DNA of 55,704 nucleotides, from the IMG/VR virus record IMGVR_UViG_3300041964_000008, positions 1-55,704 of that record, one strand, 5' to 3'. This document shows, one piece after another, positions 6,217-15,520 of the stretch. Below the pieces are notes generated by a model, which made no database searches, was not told the DNA's origin, and saw nothing but the letters and a program-made list of their open reading frames with translations. Position 1 is the first letter of the stretch. Each line of letters starts with the position of its first letter. The translations under genes were made by a program, and so were the position numbers. The stretch is from a virus.

Positions 6217-9200
6217 TGAACCACTCGAAATCGCCGAACTTCTGGATGGTCTTGACGGCCTCATCAGCAAGTCTTTCGAAGTACGACATGTTGATGTTGC
6301 CGACTGCTTTCTCACCCAGCTTTTCGACTACGTCGGCCTCGAGCCACAAATATCCCTTAGTGCCGCTAACAGCGTAGTGCTTGTCATCCACGATGCGATA
6401 GAGTGAGGCACCGTTGGCGCCTTCTCTCACAGGGACAAATCTCCCTGTGCGACCGATGAACTTCAAGCTCTTCTTCTCAGGGACTACGGGCTTGTCATGC
6501 TCGAAGTCAAGATATAGAGCGCCCTTCTGTACTTGCTTCGTCTCACAGAAGTCATCGAATACGACTGGCTCATTGCTGAACAGCTTCTTGTACACAAATG
6601 GGTGCTGGAACTGCGCACCCACTGCTTCCCATTTGCCGTCAGACTTCTTCGCAATATAGACCGCGTCATTCACAAGGCAGAACTTGTCGTAGGTAGCCTC
6701 ATGCTCGAAGTCGTACCCATACTTCTCACCAAAGCGAACCACGAACTCACAGATCTCAGGTGTGGCGTTCGGGATCTTGATGGAGTCTGTCTTGATATGA
6801 GCGACGGTGAAGCCCTCAGCCTGCACAGCGTGCTTGAGATCGATCATGAACAGAGCACCGCGCTTAGCAACGATGTTGTCCTGGTTACGTCGATCTCGGA
6901 AAGGCGTGTCGAACTTCGCACTTGTTAATCCATAAACCGTGTTGATCACAATCTTTAGAGCATACGCAAGAGCCTCGGCATGCGCGGGATCCTCAAGATA
7001 TGGAACCAGCTTTCCGTTAAGCATCTGTCGCGCATTGTTATAGTCTCGATGCTTGATAGCCATACGAGCATTCTTCAGATCAGAGAACTTCGGCGTGTAC
7101 TCGTTTCCGAACAAATTCAGCTGTTCGATGGATGTAGGATGCATGGACGCGATGTCCAATACCGCCACATTTTCGTACATACCAGGCTCAGAATAGACGT
7201 ATCCTCCCTCGCCAGGCTCTTCATCGCGATAGTAACTCTTGCCCAATTCGAACCGATAACCAGGAAAGTCCTTAGCCAAGTTCGTGTACTTGAACTGCGA
7301 TTGAGGGTTTCGATCCTTGCCAAATATGATTCGAGCGGTGTGCTTCTGCGTTGTGTCATTGACTGTCAAACCGCTGAGTTCGGCAAGAATCTGACGCGCG
7401 ATGAAGTCCTGCTTCCGTGCATTGAACGTGGCCTCAGTTGTCTCCACGTCATTCACACAGTACTCAACGACCTTGTCCCACTGGTCCTTTGGAACTGGCT
7501 GATCCCAAGGAATATCGAGCTCCACGTGACGAAGCCCTAGCTCGATCTGGAACTTCTTCAGGCTCTGCTTCTTCGAACTGAAGTCGTAGATATCAGTGTA
7601 GGAGATGTTGAACGCCTCACCGAACAGAGCATTGCGATCGTTGTTGATGATCTTCTGGCTCAGCTTGTACAGTTCCTCATTGCTGTAGCCCATGAATCGA
7701 GCGTAGAGGATATGGTTGTCGTACCGGCGATTGTTGAAGCCGATCAGACGGTAGCCTAGAAGAGGCTCCACGTCCTTACCAGGTGGGTTGATCATCTTCT
7801 GGACTTCAGTCGCACCTTCGTACTTCCAGCACACTACGAAGAGGTTAGGATATACCTCCACGTCAAAGAACACCAAGCGCATGTCCTCTGGACCGTTCTT
7901 GTCCGTCACACCTGGGTGGTAGATCGGATCCTTTTCCATGAGGTCGACAATATCCTTGCCCTGGAACTTCATCTGTTGAACGATCTTCAGGCACTGCAGA
8001 GCCTGGTTGGTGCTGTTGTTCGCGAAAGCCATGATCTTCGGCTTCAAATCTGTCAGGTCATACGAGAGACCATCTTCGTATGCCTCGTCCATGATCTTCT
8101 TGATGAAGTCGATCGAGGACTTTGTCCTGGATGTATCTCCTTTCGAAGATTTCGAGCAATCAGGTCACGCATCCCCTTCTCGCTCTGAATGGTCTTTACA
8201 TCCAGCATCTTCTTCTCCTTCAGGGGGAGTCCGGAGGATATGATTCCAATAGGTACGCCGTTACACTTAGTGAGGTCGACGACGTAGAGAGCTATCTCCT
8301 GTGAAGACCTTAACTTCAATTCCTTCAGAGAAGACATTAGAGAGTCGGTCAACATCTCTTCGTAACGGTAATGGAGATGTACTCCGCTCCCGGACTTACT
8401 AAGCTCGGCGTAAGTAGCGGGCCAGACACTTGCGGCTTCGAGATTCCGTTCAAGGGATTTCTCTCCATCCTCGCCTCTCAGATCAAAGTCAATGACAATA
8501 TGATGTCCGGGACCTTGACGAAGTGCAACTCTGACGTGTCGATATCGTCGAGTCTCGTCTCAACCTCGGACCACTTCTTCTTGGGGGTCTCTGCCTTAGT
8601 GGCCCCCTGGGCCGGCATGTTATCAACTCCCAGTCCAGCAAGGACTCCGTCTGATCTAGTACCAACGAGAAGCTAGGAGCGTCTGCAGACGGTTCCTTGA
8701 ACTTGTTGGCGTTGAAGCCCTCGTAATAACTGCGTACAAGCTTCCCGTCACGACGAGCCCGATCCTTAAACGAATCGAAGTAGTTCCGCAGCTCTTCACG
8801 GAACTTGTACTTAGGCATGATCCGCTCGATGCCTGACTCTCCGCAGTACTCCTTGTACAACGCATAGGCCTGCTCCAACGAGGTACCGTCTTGAGCCTTG
8901 AATATGTCGTAGTAGGCCTCGATGAAGTTGAAGAACACGTCCGTCTGAAGCATCATCTCAAGAGGACGATATGCGTTGTAGTAGTTCTTTCCCATGGATC
9001 GATACACCTCAAGGCAGTGATACGCAATAGCCCCTAGTTGAAAGTCGATCTGCGTCATGAGAGTGTTGAAGTGGTTGTTCGGAATATAAACACCTGTCGG
9101 GTGAACATCTATGAGCCGTCGAATGATGCCCGACTTCGAGTCCGAGATCTTGACAGGTTGGTTGGTACCCATGAAGAGAAATGCATTGACCTTGGCCGTG

Positions 9201-9983
9201 TAACTCGACTTGAACTTCTCGTTCATCGTCATGTCTTCATGAGATATGATCGAGTTCAGCCTCGCGTTGTCCTCAATTCGAGACAGGTCACCGTCATGCT
9301 GAATGGCAGCAATCGGATTTCCCTTGAAGACCTCTGTTGCGACTGGCTGTTGCTACTACCAAGAGCCTTTGCTTCAAACGTCGTGGTATAACCGATGAAC
9401 AGCTTCTCGATGATGCGCAGGATGGTGGACTTGCCTGAGGCAGGAGGACCATACAGAACGATGAACTTCTGAATATCCTTGGCATCTCCTGCAACAATGG
9501 CACCAATAGACCATTCGATCTTGGCACGCTCCTCGACGGAGAAGAGCGTGCCGACAAGCTCATCCCAGCACTGTAGTCACCTGGTTCCAACGCGTAGGGA
9601 AGTCGTCGACTGACGTAGTCGTTCTTCTTCACAGGCGTGTTGGCAAAAGTCAGATTCACATCCAGCTGGTGGCTGTTGTCGCCGATCTGACCTATGAACT
9701 TCTGGAACTGCGCCCAACTCTGTGTTTCATACGAGCGCATGTCCTTGACGTGCAACTTCTGACCTGCATAGACCTCTTTCTGAGATTCTTGATGTAGTTC
9801 CTCATCAATCAGTCGGGCAACGTCGTACTCATCATGTGGACCACAGCCCCTTCTTCTCGTCCCAGATGGCATAGAAGTTTCCCCCTCTAACCATGAGATC
9901 AGTCGATCTTCCGACAGTGAAGCCAGGATATAGTTCAATGATTCCGTTCTTCGTCTCCTAGTTCGAATCTGGTAGAAATCCAT
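6209..9983 (-). CDS. SF3 helicase - AEP primase - family B DNA polymerase region (several apparent frameshifts)
   Basis: Reads as one polypeptide of about 1,258 residues once roughly six single-base indels are bridged. The start is ATG 9983 after GGGGAG. Residues about 1-330: D5/P4-family helicase, with Walker A GPPASGKST near 178, then AAIQHDGDLSRIEDNARLNS, SHEDMTMNEKFKSS and FMGTNQPVKISD. About 470-560: archaeo-eukaryotic primase motifs, VIDFDLRGEDG near 496 and SKSGSGVHLHY near 533. About 630-1258: family B polymerase, with exonuclease FFDVEVYP (707), IGFNNRRYDN (750) and YCVNDVETTE (845), then motif A VLDIASMHPTS (942), motif B KIVINTVYG (1010) and motif C IKTDSIKI (1066). It should unwind, prime and copy phage DNA. 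No convincing stop-start boundary was found at the junctions, but separate genes cannot be excluded until the indels are resolved. Confidence 0.75.
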
Positions 9984-9999
9984 CCACACTCCCCTGCTT

Positions 10000-10543
10000 C
10001 TAGAGAAGCTCGAGCTGTTCGATCATATAAGCGTTGAGTTGATACCAAAGCTCAACGTTTCTCTGATCATTTGGTGTCCTACTGAGCGGGAATAGTCCAC
10101 CGTGTCCATCGGCCCCATATGTCCGGAATATGATTCGATTCAATGTGTCGTCAACAATCCTCTCGGCAGATAACTCATAGCTGTACACGTGGTCCGTATA
10201 CAGATGCAAGCCAACGTTCTCCATCATGTGCCAGAACCACCATGCAGGTTCCTGGTCATCGAGAAAGGACGCATGTCTTGATAGCGATACCAACATCTCA
10301 AACATCGAACACCCCAGATCTTTCCAATGTGGATCTGGGGATTACCTGTCATCTCCAGGTATTCGCGGCGAAGTTCCCGACGTCTGTTACTCGGTTATCA
10401 TCATTCGGGATGAACCAGACGAACTCTTTCTTGTACAGTTGCCTGGCAAGACACCAGTGTGTCCTTTTGGGATTCTTCAACCTGAGTGAGGTGATTTGGC
10501 TGTAAAGCCATATCAAATATCCCTCATCCAGTGACTGATCCAT
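10000..10543 (-). CDS. Conserved phage protein next to replication genes (two apparent frameshifts)
   Basis: About 180 residues in two frames joined near 10320-10370. N-terminal part from MDQSLDEGYLIWLYSQI, then KNPKRTHWCLARQLYKKEF and WFIPNDDNR. C-terminal part SMFEMLVSLSRHASFL, AWWFWHMMENVGL, IIFRTYGADGHGGLFPL and DQRNVELWYQLNAYM. This set of motifs is found in a protein shared by many phages of Gram-positive hosts, mostly helical and of unknown role. It ends 17 bases before the helicase-polymerase start, so it is probably co-transcribed with it. Confidence 0.7.
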
Positions 10544-10546
10544 AAG

Positions 10547-11608
10547 TCATCGACGTCCCCCTTTTTGTTCGCCGGCGACGCTCGCCACGCTGTGGTGCAT
10601 TGAACGGAGGAGTGTTTGCGACAATCTGCTCGACCCGATGCTGAGGCATTGTGGACATCGCGGAATGCTTGATGACCGCCTGCTCAGCCTCATCGTCAAA
10701 GCCGAGGATATCGTGGGAATACTTGCTGTGGTGCGAGAGATTTCGAAGTCCATCTCAAGCTTGTCATTGCGGACGTACACCATGTTGGGGTCCGTCGTAC
10801 CCTCACCGAATCGAGCTAGGTGCTGTTGTCCAACGATTCCCTCGACATTAGGAATGACCTCGTCGCGCTCATCCATGAGGACGTTGTCGCCCATGAAATA
10901 TGTCAGAGCAGACTGCTCGTAGTCCCTTGTCGTTCGGACCCTCGTTGAACTCTTCCTCCGTGATGATGTATGGAGCGTCCGGAGTACGAAGAGGAATCTC
11001 CTTCTGGTAGTCAAACCCGCTGGAGTTCGTCTCATCATCGACAGATATGATCGTCTGCTCAGTGACGACCTTGCCCTGCTTCGTCTTCTTCTTCGTCACG
11101 GTCTTCTGCTCCAAGACCTCAGCCTCTGGCACATCCAGCCCTGGTACTCGGTCAAGGCGGACCTTGCCTCCGAGCCGTGAATACGGTCCACGACATCCCC
11201 GGAGAGGCGTTCTCCGAGTCTGACTTGTAAAGCTTGCCGTAGAACTGCTTGGCCTACTCGAGCTCGTCCGCGAGCATCTGCTCGTACTTCGTGCCGAGAC
11301 GCTTGCGAGCGACGTAGAAGCCCACGCCGGCACCGATAGCGAACGATGCCGCGCTGATCGCAACGACGGCCCAGGGCCACGCTTGACCCAGGTGCGGAAC
11401 TTGTTGTTACCAACGGTCAGGTTATCCAGGTGCTTCTCGGTGACGTCTAGCGCCTTTTCGAGAGTGTCCGAGGTCTCCTCGAGAATATCTGCGGGTCTTA
11501 CCCGCGGCTTTGATGGCAAGCGCTTCGGCTCTCTCGTTCAGGTCCTTCAGGTTCGACTCAACCTTTACCTTCGGGTGGTCTTCGTTTCACATTGGTCGTT
11601 GTCGCCAT
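10547..11608 (-). CDS. Membrane-anchored conserved phage protein (at least five apparent frameshifts)
   Basis: About 350 residues pieced from three frames. Starts MATTTNVKRRPPEGK at 11608. The coiled-coil region has NLKDLNERAEALAIK and ETSDTLEKALDVTEKHLDNL. One transmembrane helix (WPWAVVAISAASFAIGAGVG) is followed by a basic VARKRLGTKYEQML. Then come QKTVTKKKTKQGKVV, TPDAPYIITEEEFNEG, YEQSALTYFMGDNVLMDERD, PNMVYVRNDKLEMDFEISR and a basic end (GERRRRTK). The YVRNDKLE..FE and LTY..GD..L.DERD stretches are shared by uncharacterised membrane proteins of other phages. Topology suggests a large cytoplasmic C-terminal domain. Confidence 0.6.
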
Positions 11609-11624
11609 GATAGGTATCCTTCTC

Positions 11625-12539
11625 CTAGATCTTGTTCCAGATGGGTCCATCGACATTGAAGTCGAGGAAGATTTCGCCTTCAGGTCCCACGACCATCTCG
11701 TGGAACTGGTTCAACTCGTGATTGCGGAACACCTGGAAGTCGACGAAGCCGTCTCCAGTGTGACGCTCAGGGTTACGCGGATCAAATATCCAACCCGTCA
11801 CTGCTCCGGCCTTCGTGTCGGGCATACCGAGCTCACGGTATACCTCGTTCAGGAACAGGTGTCCCTTAGCACGAAGCTTGTCGTTGCAGTAAAGCTGAAC
11901 CGTCCTCAGGAACATCACGTTGTACGAGGACTGCTGCTGCCAGTTGGCATTCGAACGATCAAATATCACAGCGTACGGCTTCCGATTGCCGTCACCTGCG
12001 ACCTTCACGTTCTTCGTCACAGGACCTTCGTCAGTGTCCTCGACGATGGTCTTGTCGGTAGCACCGAATCGGTACTCCCGGTCCTTGTCAGCGCCGACGT
12101 CAGCGATGACACGAGCCCGGTAGTCGTTGAAAGCCTCCGTGGTGAGAGTAAGCGCTGCCGTCAGGCCGGCGTTCCTCTTCATAAGGATGCTGTGTGAACC
12201 AGCGAACATGCCCAAGGACAACAGTCCAAGGCCGATCGCCGGAGCATAGAGACGCGCCATCTGAGCGGTCGCCTCCATGTAGATGAACAGCATGTCCTTG
12301 TTGTACGCGGAAGTCGAGTAGACCTCCGTTGAGTGCCTCAGACGTCCAGCCTTGTGCTCCTTGATCTTATTCTCGATCAAAGTCAGCTCCGACTCAACGC
12401 GAAGCGTCGCCCGACAAGCCATGACCGTCGAGCCGATGGCGAGTGCTACGCCACCGGCGAATAGCAGAGTGGGGGAATTCTTCTGTGCGAGAATGACTGG
12501 TCTAGCCAGCATTCGTGTCAAGCCTTCGGGCAACTTCAT
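11625..12539 (-). CDS. DUF6353-family membrane protein (copy 1)
   Basis: 304 residues, MKLPEGLTRMLARPVIL onward, ATG 12539 after TAGGAG. Two hydrophobic helices near residues 25-45 (SPTLLFAGGVALAIGSTVMA) and 95-115 (LYAPAIGLGLLSLGMFAG), then a soluble domain with YAVIFDRSNANW, FLRTVQLYCNDKL, GHLFLNEVYRELGM, AVTGWIFDPRNPE and a final IFLDFNVDGPIWNKI. These are the hallmarks of DUF6353, a phage family of unknown function. Likely inner-membrane anchored with the C-terminal domain inside. Paralog at 16827-17617. Confidence 0.8.
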   Translation of the reverse strand: MKLPEGLTRMLARPVILAQKNSPTLLFAGGVALAIGSTVMACRATLRVESELTLIENKIKEHKAGRLRHSTEVYSTSAYNKDMLFIYMEATAQMARLYAPAIGLGLLSLGMFAGSHSILMKRNAGLTAALTLTTEAFNDYRARVIADVGADKDREYRFGATDKTIVEDTDEGPVTKNVKVAGDGNRKPYAVIFDRSNANWQQQSSYNVMFLRTVQLYCNDKLRAKGHLFLNEVYRELGMPDTKAGAVTGWIFDPRNPERHTGDGFVDFQVFRNHELNQFHEMVVGPEGEIFLDFNVDGPIWNKI

Positions 12540-12693
12540 CTCTGTCTCCTAGACATACGTTTTGGGATTGGAGCCGTTGTAAAACGGCGATAACTTGTGT
12601 CTTTGGCATGTTGTCGACCTTGGCGTACCACTGGTCGTCAGCAAAAGCCGTTTTCAATAGTCGCCTCTCCTCTGAAGCTCCTACACGGGTCAT
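12502..12693 (-). CDS. Hypothetical small protein
   Basis: About 50-63 residues from MTRVGASEERRLLKTAFADD, ATG 12693 behind AGAGGA. Contains DNMPKTQVIAVLQRLQSQ, probably a helix. The annotated end overlaps the DUF6353 start by 38 bases. A stop (TAG) in the adjacent frame right at the DUF6353 ribosome site suggests that one indel hides an earlier end near 12550. No family recognised. Confidence 0.5.
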   Translation of the reverse strand: MTRVGASEERRLLKTAFADDQWYAKVDNMPKTQVIAVLQRLQSQNVCLGDRDEVARRLDTNAG

Positions 12694-12704
12694 GGGTCCT
12701 CTGT

Positions 12705-13367
12705 CTAGTCGTTGATTGGTTCGGGTCGGGGGAGATTGAGCAAATATCCGCCTTCACGAGTTCTTTCAACGCTAGCGCTGCGTAGATCTGTCCAGCCCCA
12801 CCTTTGATCGGTGTATTGGGCACCTACGCCGAGAAATTCATAGAGATCCGCGACTGTGACAATATCGAATTTGACGAGGATTGCGCTGAGGTTATCAAGG
12901 ACATGTTGAGCCTCAGCACGAGATTCCAGGATGATGTCCCTGAAATCGAATGTTGCACGTGAACGATCCGTCGGCTGCTTGTTCGGGATCCTCGGATCAG
13001 ACAAGGGTGAATATGATCCGATAGGAGCCTTACCGATGTTGTGGTACTGCATGCTTCCGAGAGGCTGACCTCCATACATCCGAGGAGCACCTGGATGTCC
13101 GTAGAGTCGTTGGCTCACAGCAGCATTGACCGACTCAAGGATGAGATGCTTTCCCGAAGGCACAAGAATATCCGTCCAGACCGTCATGAAGACGCTCCTA
13201 CTGTCTGGCCCCTTGATGAATATGCTCTTGAAGCGGTCCCATCGTGATCTATCACGCTGGATTACCTTGCCAACGACGATCTTCGAGATGTTCTTCTCTT
13301 CCACCTTCGGGATCGAAGACTTTTGTCGTTGGGTATGACTCTGACTAGGAAATTCACTTTCCGTCAT
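12705..13367 (-). CDS. Conserved phage protein, unknown function
   Basis: 220 residues from MTESEFPSQSHTQRQKSS. Basic N-terminus, then SVFMTVWTDILVPSGKHLIL and ESVNAAVSQRLYG. The C-terminal half has FDFRDIILESRAEAQHVLDN, FDIVTVADLYEFLGV, YTDQRWGWTDLRSASVER and GYLLNLPRPEPI. This last order of motifs is shared by an uncharacterised protein found in many phages of Gram-positive bacteria, generally close to replication genes. Cytoplasmic; the role is not known. Confidence 0.7.
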   Translation of the reverse strand: MTESEFPSQSHTQRQKSSIPKVEEKNISKIVVGKVIQRDRSRWDRFKSIFIKGPDSRSVFMTVWTDILVPSGKHLILESVNAAVSQRLYGHPGAPRMYGGQPLGSMQYHNIGKAPIGSYSPLSDPRIPNKQPTDRSRATFDFRDIILESRAEAQHVLDNLSAILVKFDIVTVADLYEFLGVGAQYTDQRWGWTDLRSASVERTREGGYLLNLPRPEPIND

Positions 13368-13392
13368 GCGGTCTCATTCCTGAGCATAAAAC

Positions 13393-13418
13393 GAGAGCCC
13401 TTGTAAGGGGCTCCCGTT
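13393..13418 (-). terminator. Hairpin GGGAGCCCC/GGGCTCTC
   Basis: Stem GAGCCC-GGGCTC with loop CTTACAA on the minus strand, followed by GTTTTATG. It separates the 13427-13588 gene from the following operon. Confidence 0.65.
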
Positions 13419-13426
13419 GGTGAATG

Positions 13427-13588
13427 TTACTCCTTTACGGGGGGAGGAGGGGGAGGTGTCGGCGGGTTGTAGTGCTTGTCGATGGCAGCATTAGCTTCCT
13501 TCTCCGTCTTGACCAGGGATCCGATCAGGACTGAGGTTAGGACGCCAAGGCCGGCCCGAACGGCAAGCTTGACAACAGTGGGGTTCAT
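13427..13588 (-). CDS. Small membrane protein with proline-rich tail
   Basis: 53 residues, MNPTVVKLAVRAGLGVL onward, ATG 13588 behind GAAAGGA. One hydrophobic helix (VRAGLGVLTSVLIGSLV), a short amphipathic helix (KTEKEANAAIDKHY) and a tail of eight prolines (NPPTPPPPPPVKE). It has its own promoter-like element at 13615-13643 and a terminator. No family. Confidence 0.7.
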   Translation of the reverse strand: MNPTVVKLAVRAGLGVLTSVLIGSLVKTEKEANAAIDKHYNPPTPPPPPPVKE

Positions 13589-13614
13589 CTCGTTCCTTTC
13601 CAATAGGTGTACGT

Positions 13615-13643
13615 TCGTTAGAGGGACGGTTTTTTCTGCGAGT
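13615..13643 (-). promoter_or_regulatory. Promoter-like repeat element (variant)
   Basis: Minus strand: ACTCGCAG, A-rich spacer, then CTCTAACGA in place of TAATGA. It overlaps the stop codon of the 13643-14098 gene. Confidence 0.5.
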
Positions 13644-14098
13644 TATCCTCGCCCCATGATGCGACGAGCCTTGCGCTTTGCTCGCTCGTTACGCCACCAG
13701 TCCTTCAGCCTCTCGATACGCGGCTTGAGCCACTTACCGATCTCCTTGTCGAGTCCTGTCTGGTGGAGTAGCGACCAGGTCGTCACTACAAGACCGATCG
13801 ATGTGCTCAGGCTTCGCTTGTTGCCCAGGATCAGACCTCGAAGGTTGCGGCTCATGAACTGTGTGCGATCCAGACGCTGACGCTCCTTAGCCGCCTTGAT
13901 GGCATGCTTGGCCATGTCCTGACGGTCGTAGGCAGCCTTCAGCGCCTGCTCGTAGCCAGGAACGCTCTTGATCTTGTGGTTGATTTCCGCCTGCAGAAGC
14001 TTGCGCCTCGTTCCGGCACCCTCGCCGAAGAACATCTCAGCGTAGGCCCATTTCGAGGCGTCCTTCTCGGCGATGCTTTTGATGTTGGTACCGAACAT
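13643..14098 (-). CDS. Hypothetical basic protein
   Basis: 151 residues from MFGTNIKSIAEKDASKW, ATG 14098 behind AAGGAG (the open frame runs on upstream without a ribosome site). Helical and very basic at the end (LKDWWRNERAKRKARRIMGRG), with one moderately hydrophobic segment (SIGLVVTTWSLLHQTG) that may touch the membrane. Not recognised. Confidence 0.65.
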   Translation of the reverse strand: MFGTNIKSIAEKDASKWAYAEMFFGEGAGTRRKLLQAEINHKIKSVPGYEQALKAAYDRQDMAKHAIKAAKERQRLDRTQFMSRNLRGLILGNKRSLSTSIGLVVTTWSLLHQTGLDKEIGKWLKPRIERLKDWWRNERAKRKARRIMGRG

Positions 14099-14124
14099 GG
14101 GGGTCTCCTTTATAGGTGTGATGA

Positions 14125-14445
14125 TCAACGATCTTCGATATCGGTCATGATGTAATGGAACTTCGCAGCCACTTCCGTATCGGGGCAGTCGTATCGCTCC
14201 TTGGCGAGCCAAGAACACAAGCGTTCGGCGTGTTCTCTTCCTTCTGCAGTCGACAGGTTTACCTTGAACGTGACTGTGTACTCCTCGTTTTGATTAAGCA
14301 AATGCCGAACCGAGGATTCGTTAAGACTCATCCTTTCAGCAATTTCGGCAATGGAATAACCCGTATCTTTCAGGCTCCATGCTTCCTTGATGTCTTGTGT
14401 TCTTGCTTCCTGGGACTTCTTGAAGCGTTCAACGCGGTCGCTCAT
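14125..14445 (-). CDS. Helix-turn-helix protein
   Basis: 106 residues from MSDRVERFKKSQEART, ATG 14445. Residues about 25-55 (LKDTGYSIAEIAERMSLNES, then SVRHLL) are a clear helix-turn-helix of the resolvase/sigma-like type. The C-terminal half (TVTFKVNLSTAEGREHAERL) may be a dimerisation or ligand domain. The HTH is very similar in wording to the second HTH of the RNA polymerase-like protein at 46731-49436 (LSNIAIGEKMGINESSVRSL), so it could bind the same kind of site. Probable transcription regulator. Confidence 0.7.
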   Translation of the reverse strand: MSDRVERFKKSQEARTQDIKEAWSLKDTGYSIAEIAERMSLNESSVRHLLNQNEEYTVTFKVNLSTAEGREHAERLCSWLAKERYDCPDTEVAAKFHYIMTDIEDR

Positions 14446-14520
14446 AATATGATCCAATCTGATAGGTATGCTGGGGTGGGCAACCTTTTCTCCCGGGGGT
14501 GGAACGGCGGTCGTTTAAAA

Positions 14521-14570
14521 TCAAGCATCCGTTTACGGGTTGAGACCCCACCAAGAGGACCCTTGCTTGA
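14521..14570 (-). terminator. Long hairpin TCAAGCA/TGCTTGA plus TTTT
   Basis: Seven-base-pair perfect stem around a 36-nt loop containing GGGT and ACCC, followed by TTTT on the minus strand. It lies in the gap 14446-14583 that separates the HTH gene from its upstream neighbour. Confidence 0.5.
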
Positions 14571-14583
14571 CTCCCATGTTGCA

Positions 14584-14739
14584 TTACATCAATCCCAGTG
14601 CTTGCAGGACTGTGCGGGTCTCTTCGGCGCTCGCACCAGTTTTAGCGCCGATTTCTACAACGGTGAGACATGCATTCTTTTGAGCATCCGCACTGATGTG
14701 CGGAATTGGTATCTCACCGTACTTGTCCATTTGGGGCAT
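14584..14739 (-). CDS. Hypothetical small protein
   Basis: 51 residues: MPQMDKYGEIPIPHISADAQ, then KNACLTVVEIGAKTGASAEE and TRTVLQALGLM. ATG 14739 follows AAGGAG by six bases. The C-terminal half resembles a small helical (UBA- or HTH-like) fold. It is coupled to 14743-15213, whose stop is four bases away. Too short to classify. Confidence 0.6.
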   Translation of the reverse strand: MPQMDKYGEIPIPHISADAQKNACLTVVEIGAKTGASAEETRTVLQALGLM

Positions 14740-14742
14740 ATA

Positions 14743-15213
14743 TCACTCCTTGCCGAGGTTGTTCTCCTTGACGATGTCATCGAACTGCTGGGTCACCGCG
14801 GAGCGCTTCCATGCGCTCTTGACTTCGTCCATGAAGTTCCGAACGCTCTCACGAGCCTTCTGGAAGTTGGACTTGGCCGCGATGGCCCGGGGGTGGTTCG
14901 GGTTCTCCTTGACGAACCGGTACGTCTGGTAGTACGGACGAGCCTTCTGAGCAAGCCAGTACGTGAGACCGACGGCGAGAAGGGTCTTCTTGAAGCCCCA
15001 GCCACCACGCTTGGCCGAGGCGTTCGCCAGCTGAACCGGCTGAGCCTTGACCTCCTTGATCGCTTCCTTGGCGGCGTCCTGGATGAACGTGCCGACACCG
15101 ATCTTGTACGGGAACCCGATGTCCTGGGCGTACCAGAGCCGGCTCTCGAGCGCGTCTGCTGCGTTGCCGAGAGTCTCTGCCTCGACGGGAACCTTGAAAT
15201 CGAACGTCTTCAT
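14743..15213 (-). CDS. Hypothetical protein with a possible membrane segment
   Basis: 156 residues, MKTFDFKVPVEAETLGN onward, ATG 15213 behind TAGGAAG. An N-terminal soluble part (IGFPYKIGVGTFIQDAAKEA) precedes a hydrophobic segment (FKKTLLAVGLTYWLA) and a helical charged C-terminus (SNFQKARESVRNFMDEVKSA). No family recognised. Confidence 0.6.
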   Translation of the reverse strand: MKTFDFKVPVEAETLGNAADALESRLWYAQDIGFPYKIGVGTFIQDAAKEAIKEVKAQPVQLANASAKRGGWGFKKTLLAVGLTYWLAQKARPYYQTYRFVKENPNHPRAIAAKSNFQKARESVRNFMDEVKSAWKRSAVTQQFDDIVKENNLGKE

Positions 15214-15238
15214 GAGATGTCTGCTTCCTATAGGGTGT

Positions 15239-15520
15239 TCAGATTTGCTGCAGGGTACGCATCATGCTGATGCGTAGTTGATCTCTGGTCATGGCATCGA
15301 GATCGATACCAACCAAGGCATCGAATTCCTCTTGTGTCATGCCCAGAAGTTCTTCTTCGGTGTACTCCTCGAACAGCTTAGGAACAGCTGCCGTCACAAC
15401 GGGGTCTCCAAGGACGTACTCGAATCCGTAGTCCTCATCACCACCAAGACGCTCGATTGCGACCTGGTTGGCATTCTCCTCAGTGTCTGTTGCACATGTG
15501 ACGCTGATCAGAAATATCAT
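15239..15520 (-). CDS. Chaperone-associated protein sharing a C-terminal motif with its neighbour
   Basis: 93 residues, ATG 15520 overlapping the stop of 15517-16149 as ATGA. N-terminal strands MIFLISVTCATDTEENANQV and DYGFEYVLGDPVV. The C-terminus (EELLGMTQEEFDALVG, then AMTRDQLRISMMRTLQ) closely parallels the end of the preceding gene (AELLALPQDQFDHLAG, KMDRELLVIAMQRK). The pair may interact or derive from duplication of that segment. Function unknown. Confidence 0.6.
   Translation of the reverse strand: MIFLISVTCATDTEENANQVAIERLGGDEDYGFEYVLGDPVVTAAVPKLFEEYTEEELLGMTQEEFDALVGIDLDAMTRDQLRISMMRTLQQI

Noticed and set aside
8489-9232. Separate short helicase gene starting at MTMNEKFKSS
   Set aside because: The preceding conserved residues (DGDLSRIEDNARLNSIISHE) read straight into it from the neighbouring frame, so this is an interior segment, not a start.
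14155-15270. 371-residue open frame on the plus strand
   Set aside because: It is antisense to three recognised minus-strand genes with good ribosome sites, lacks its own ribosome site and has no familiar motif.
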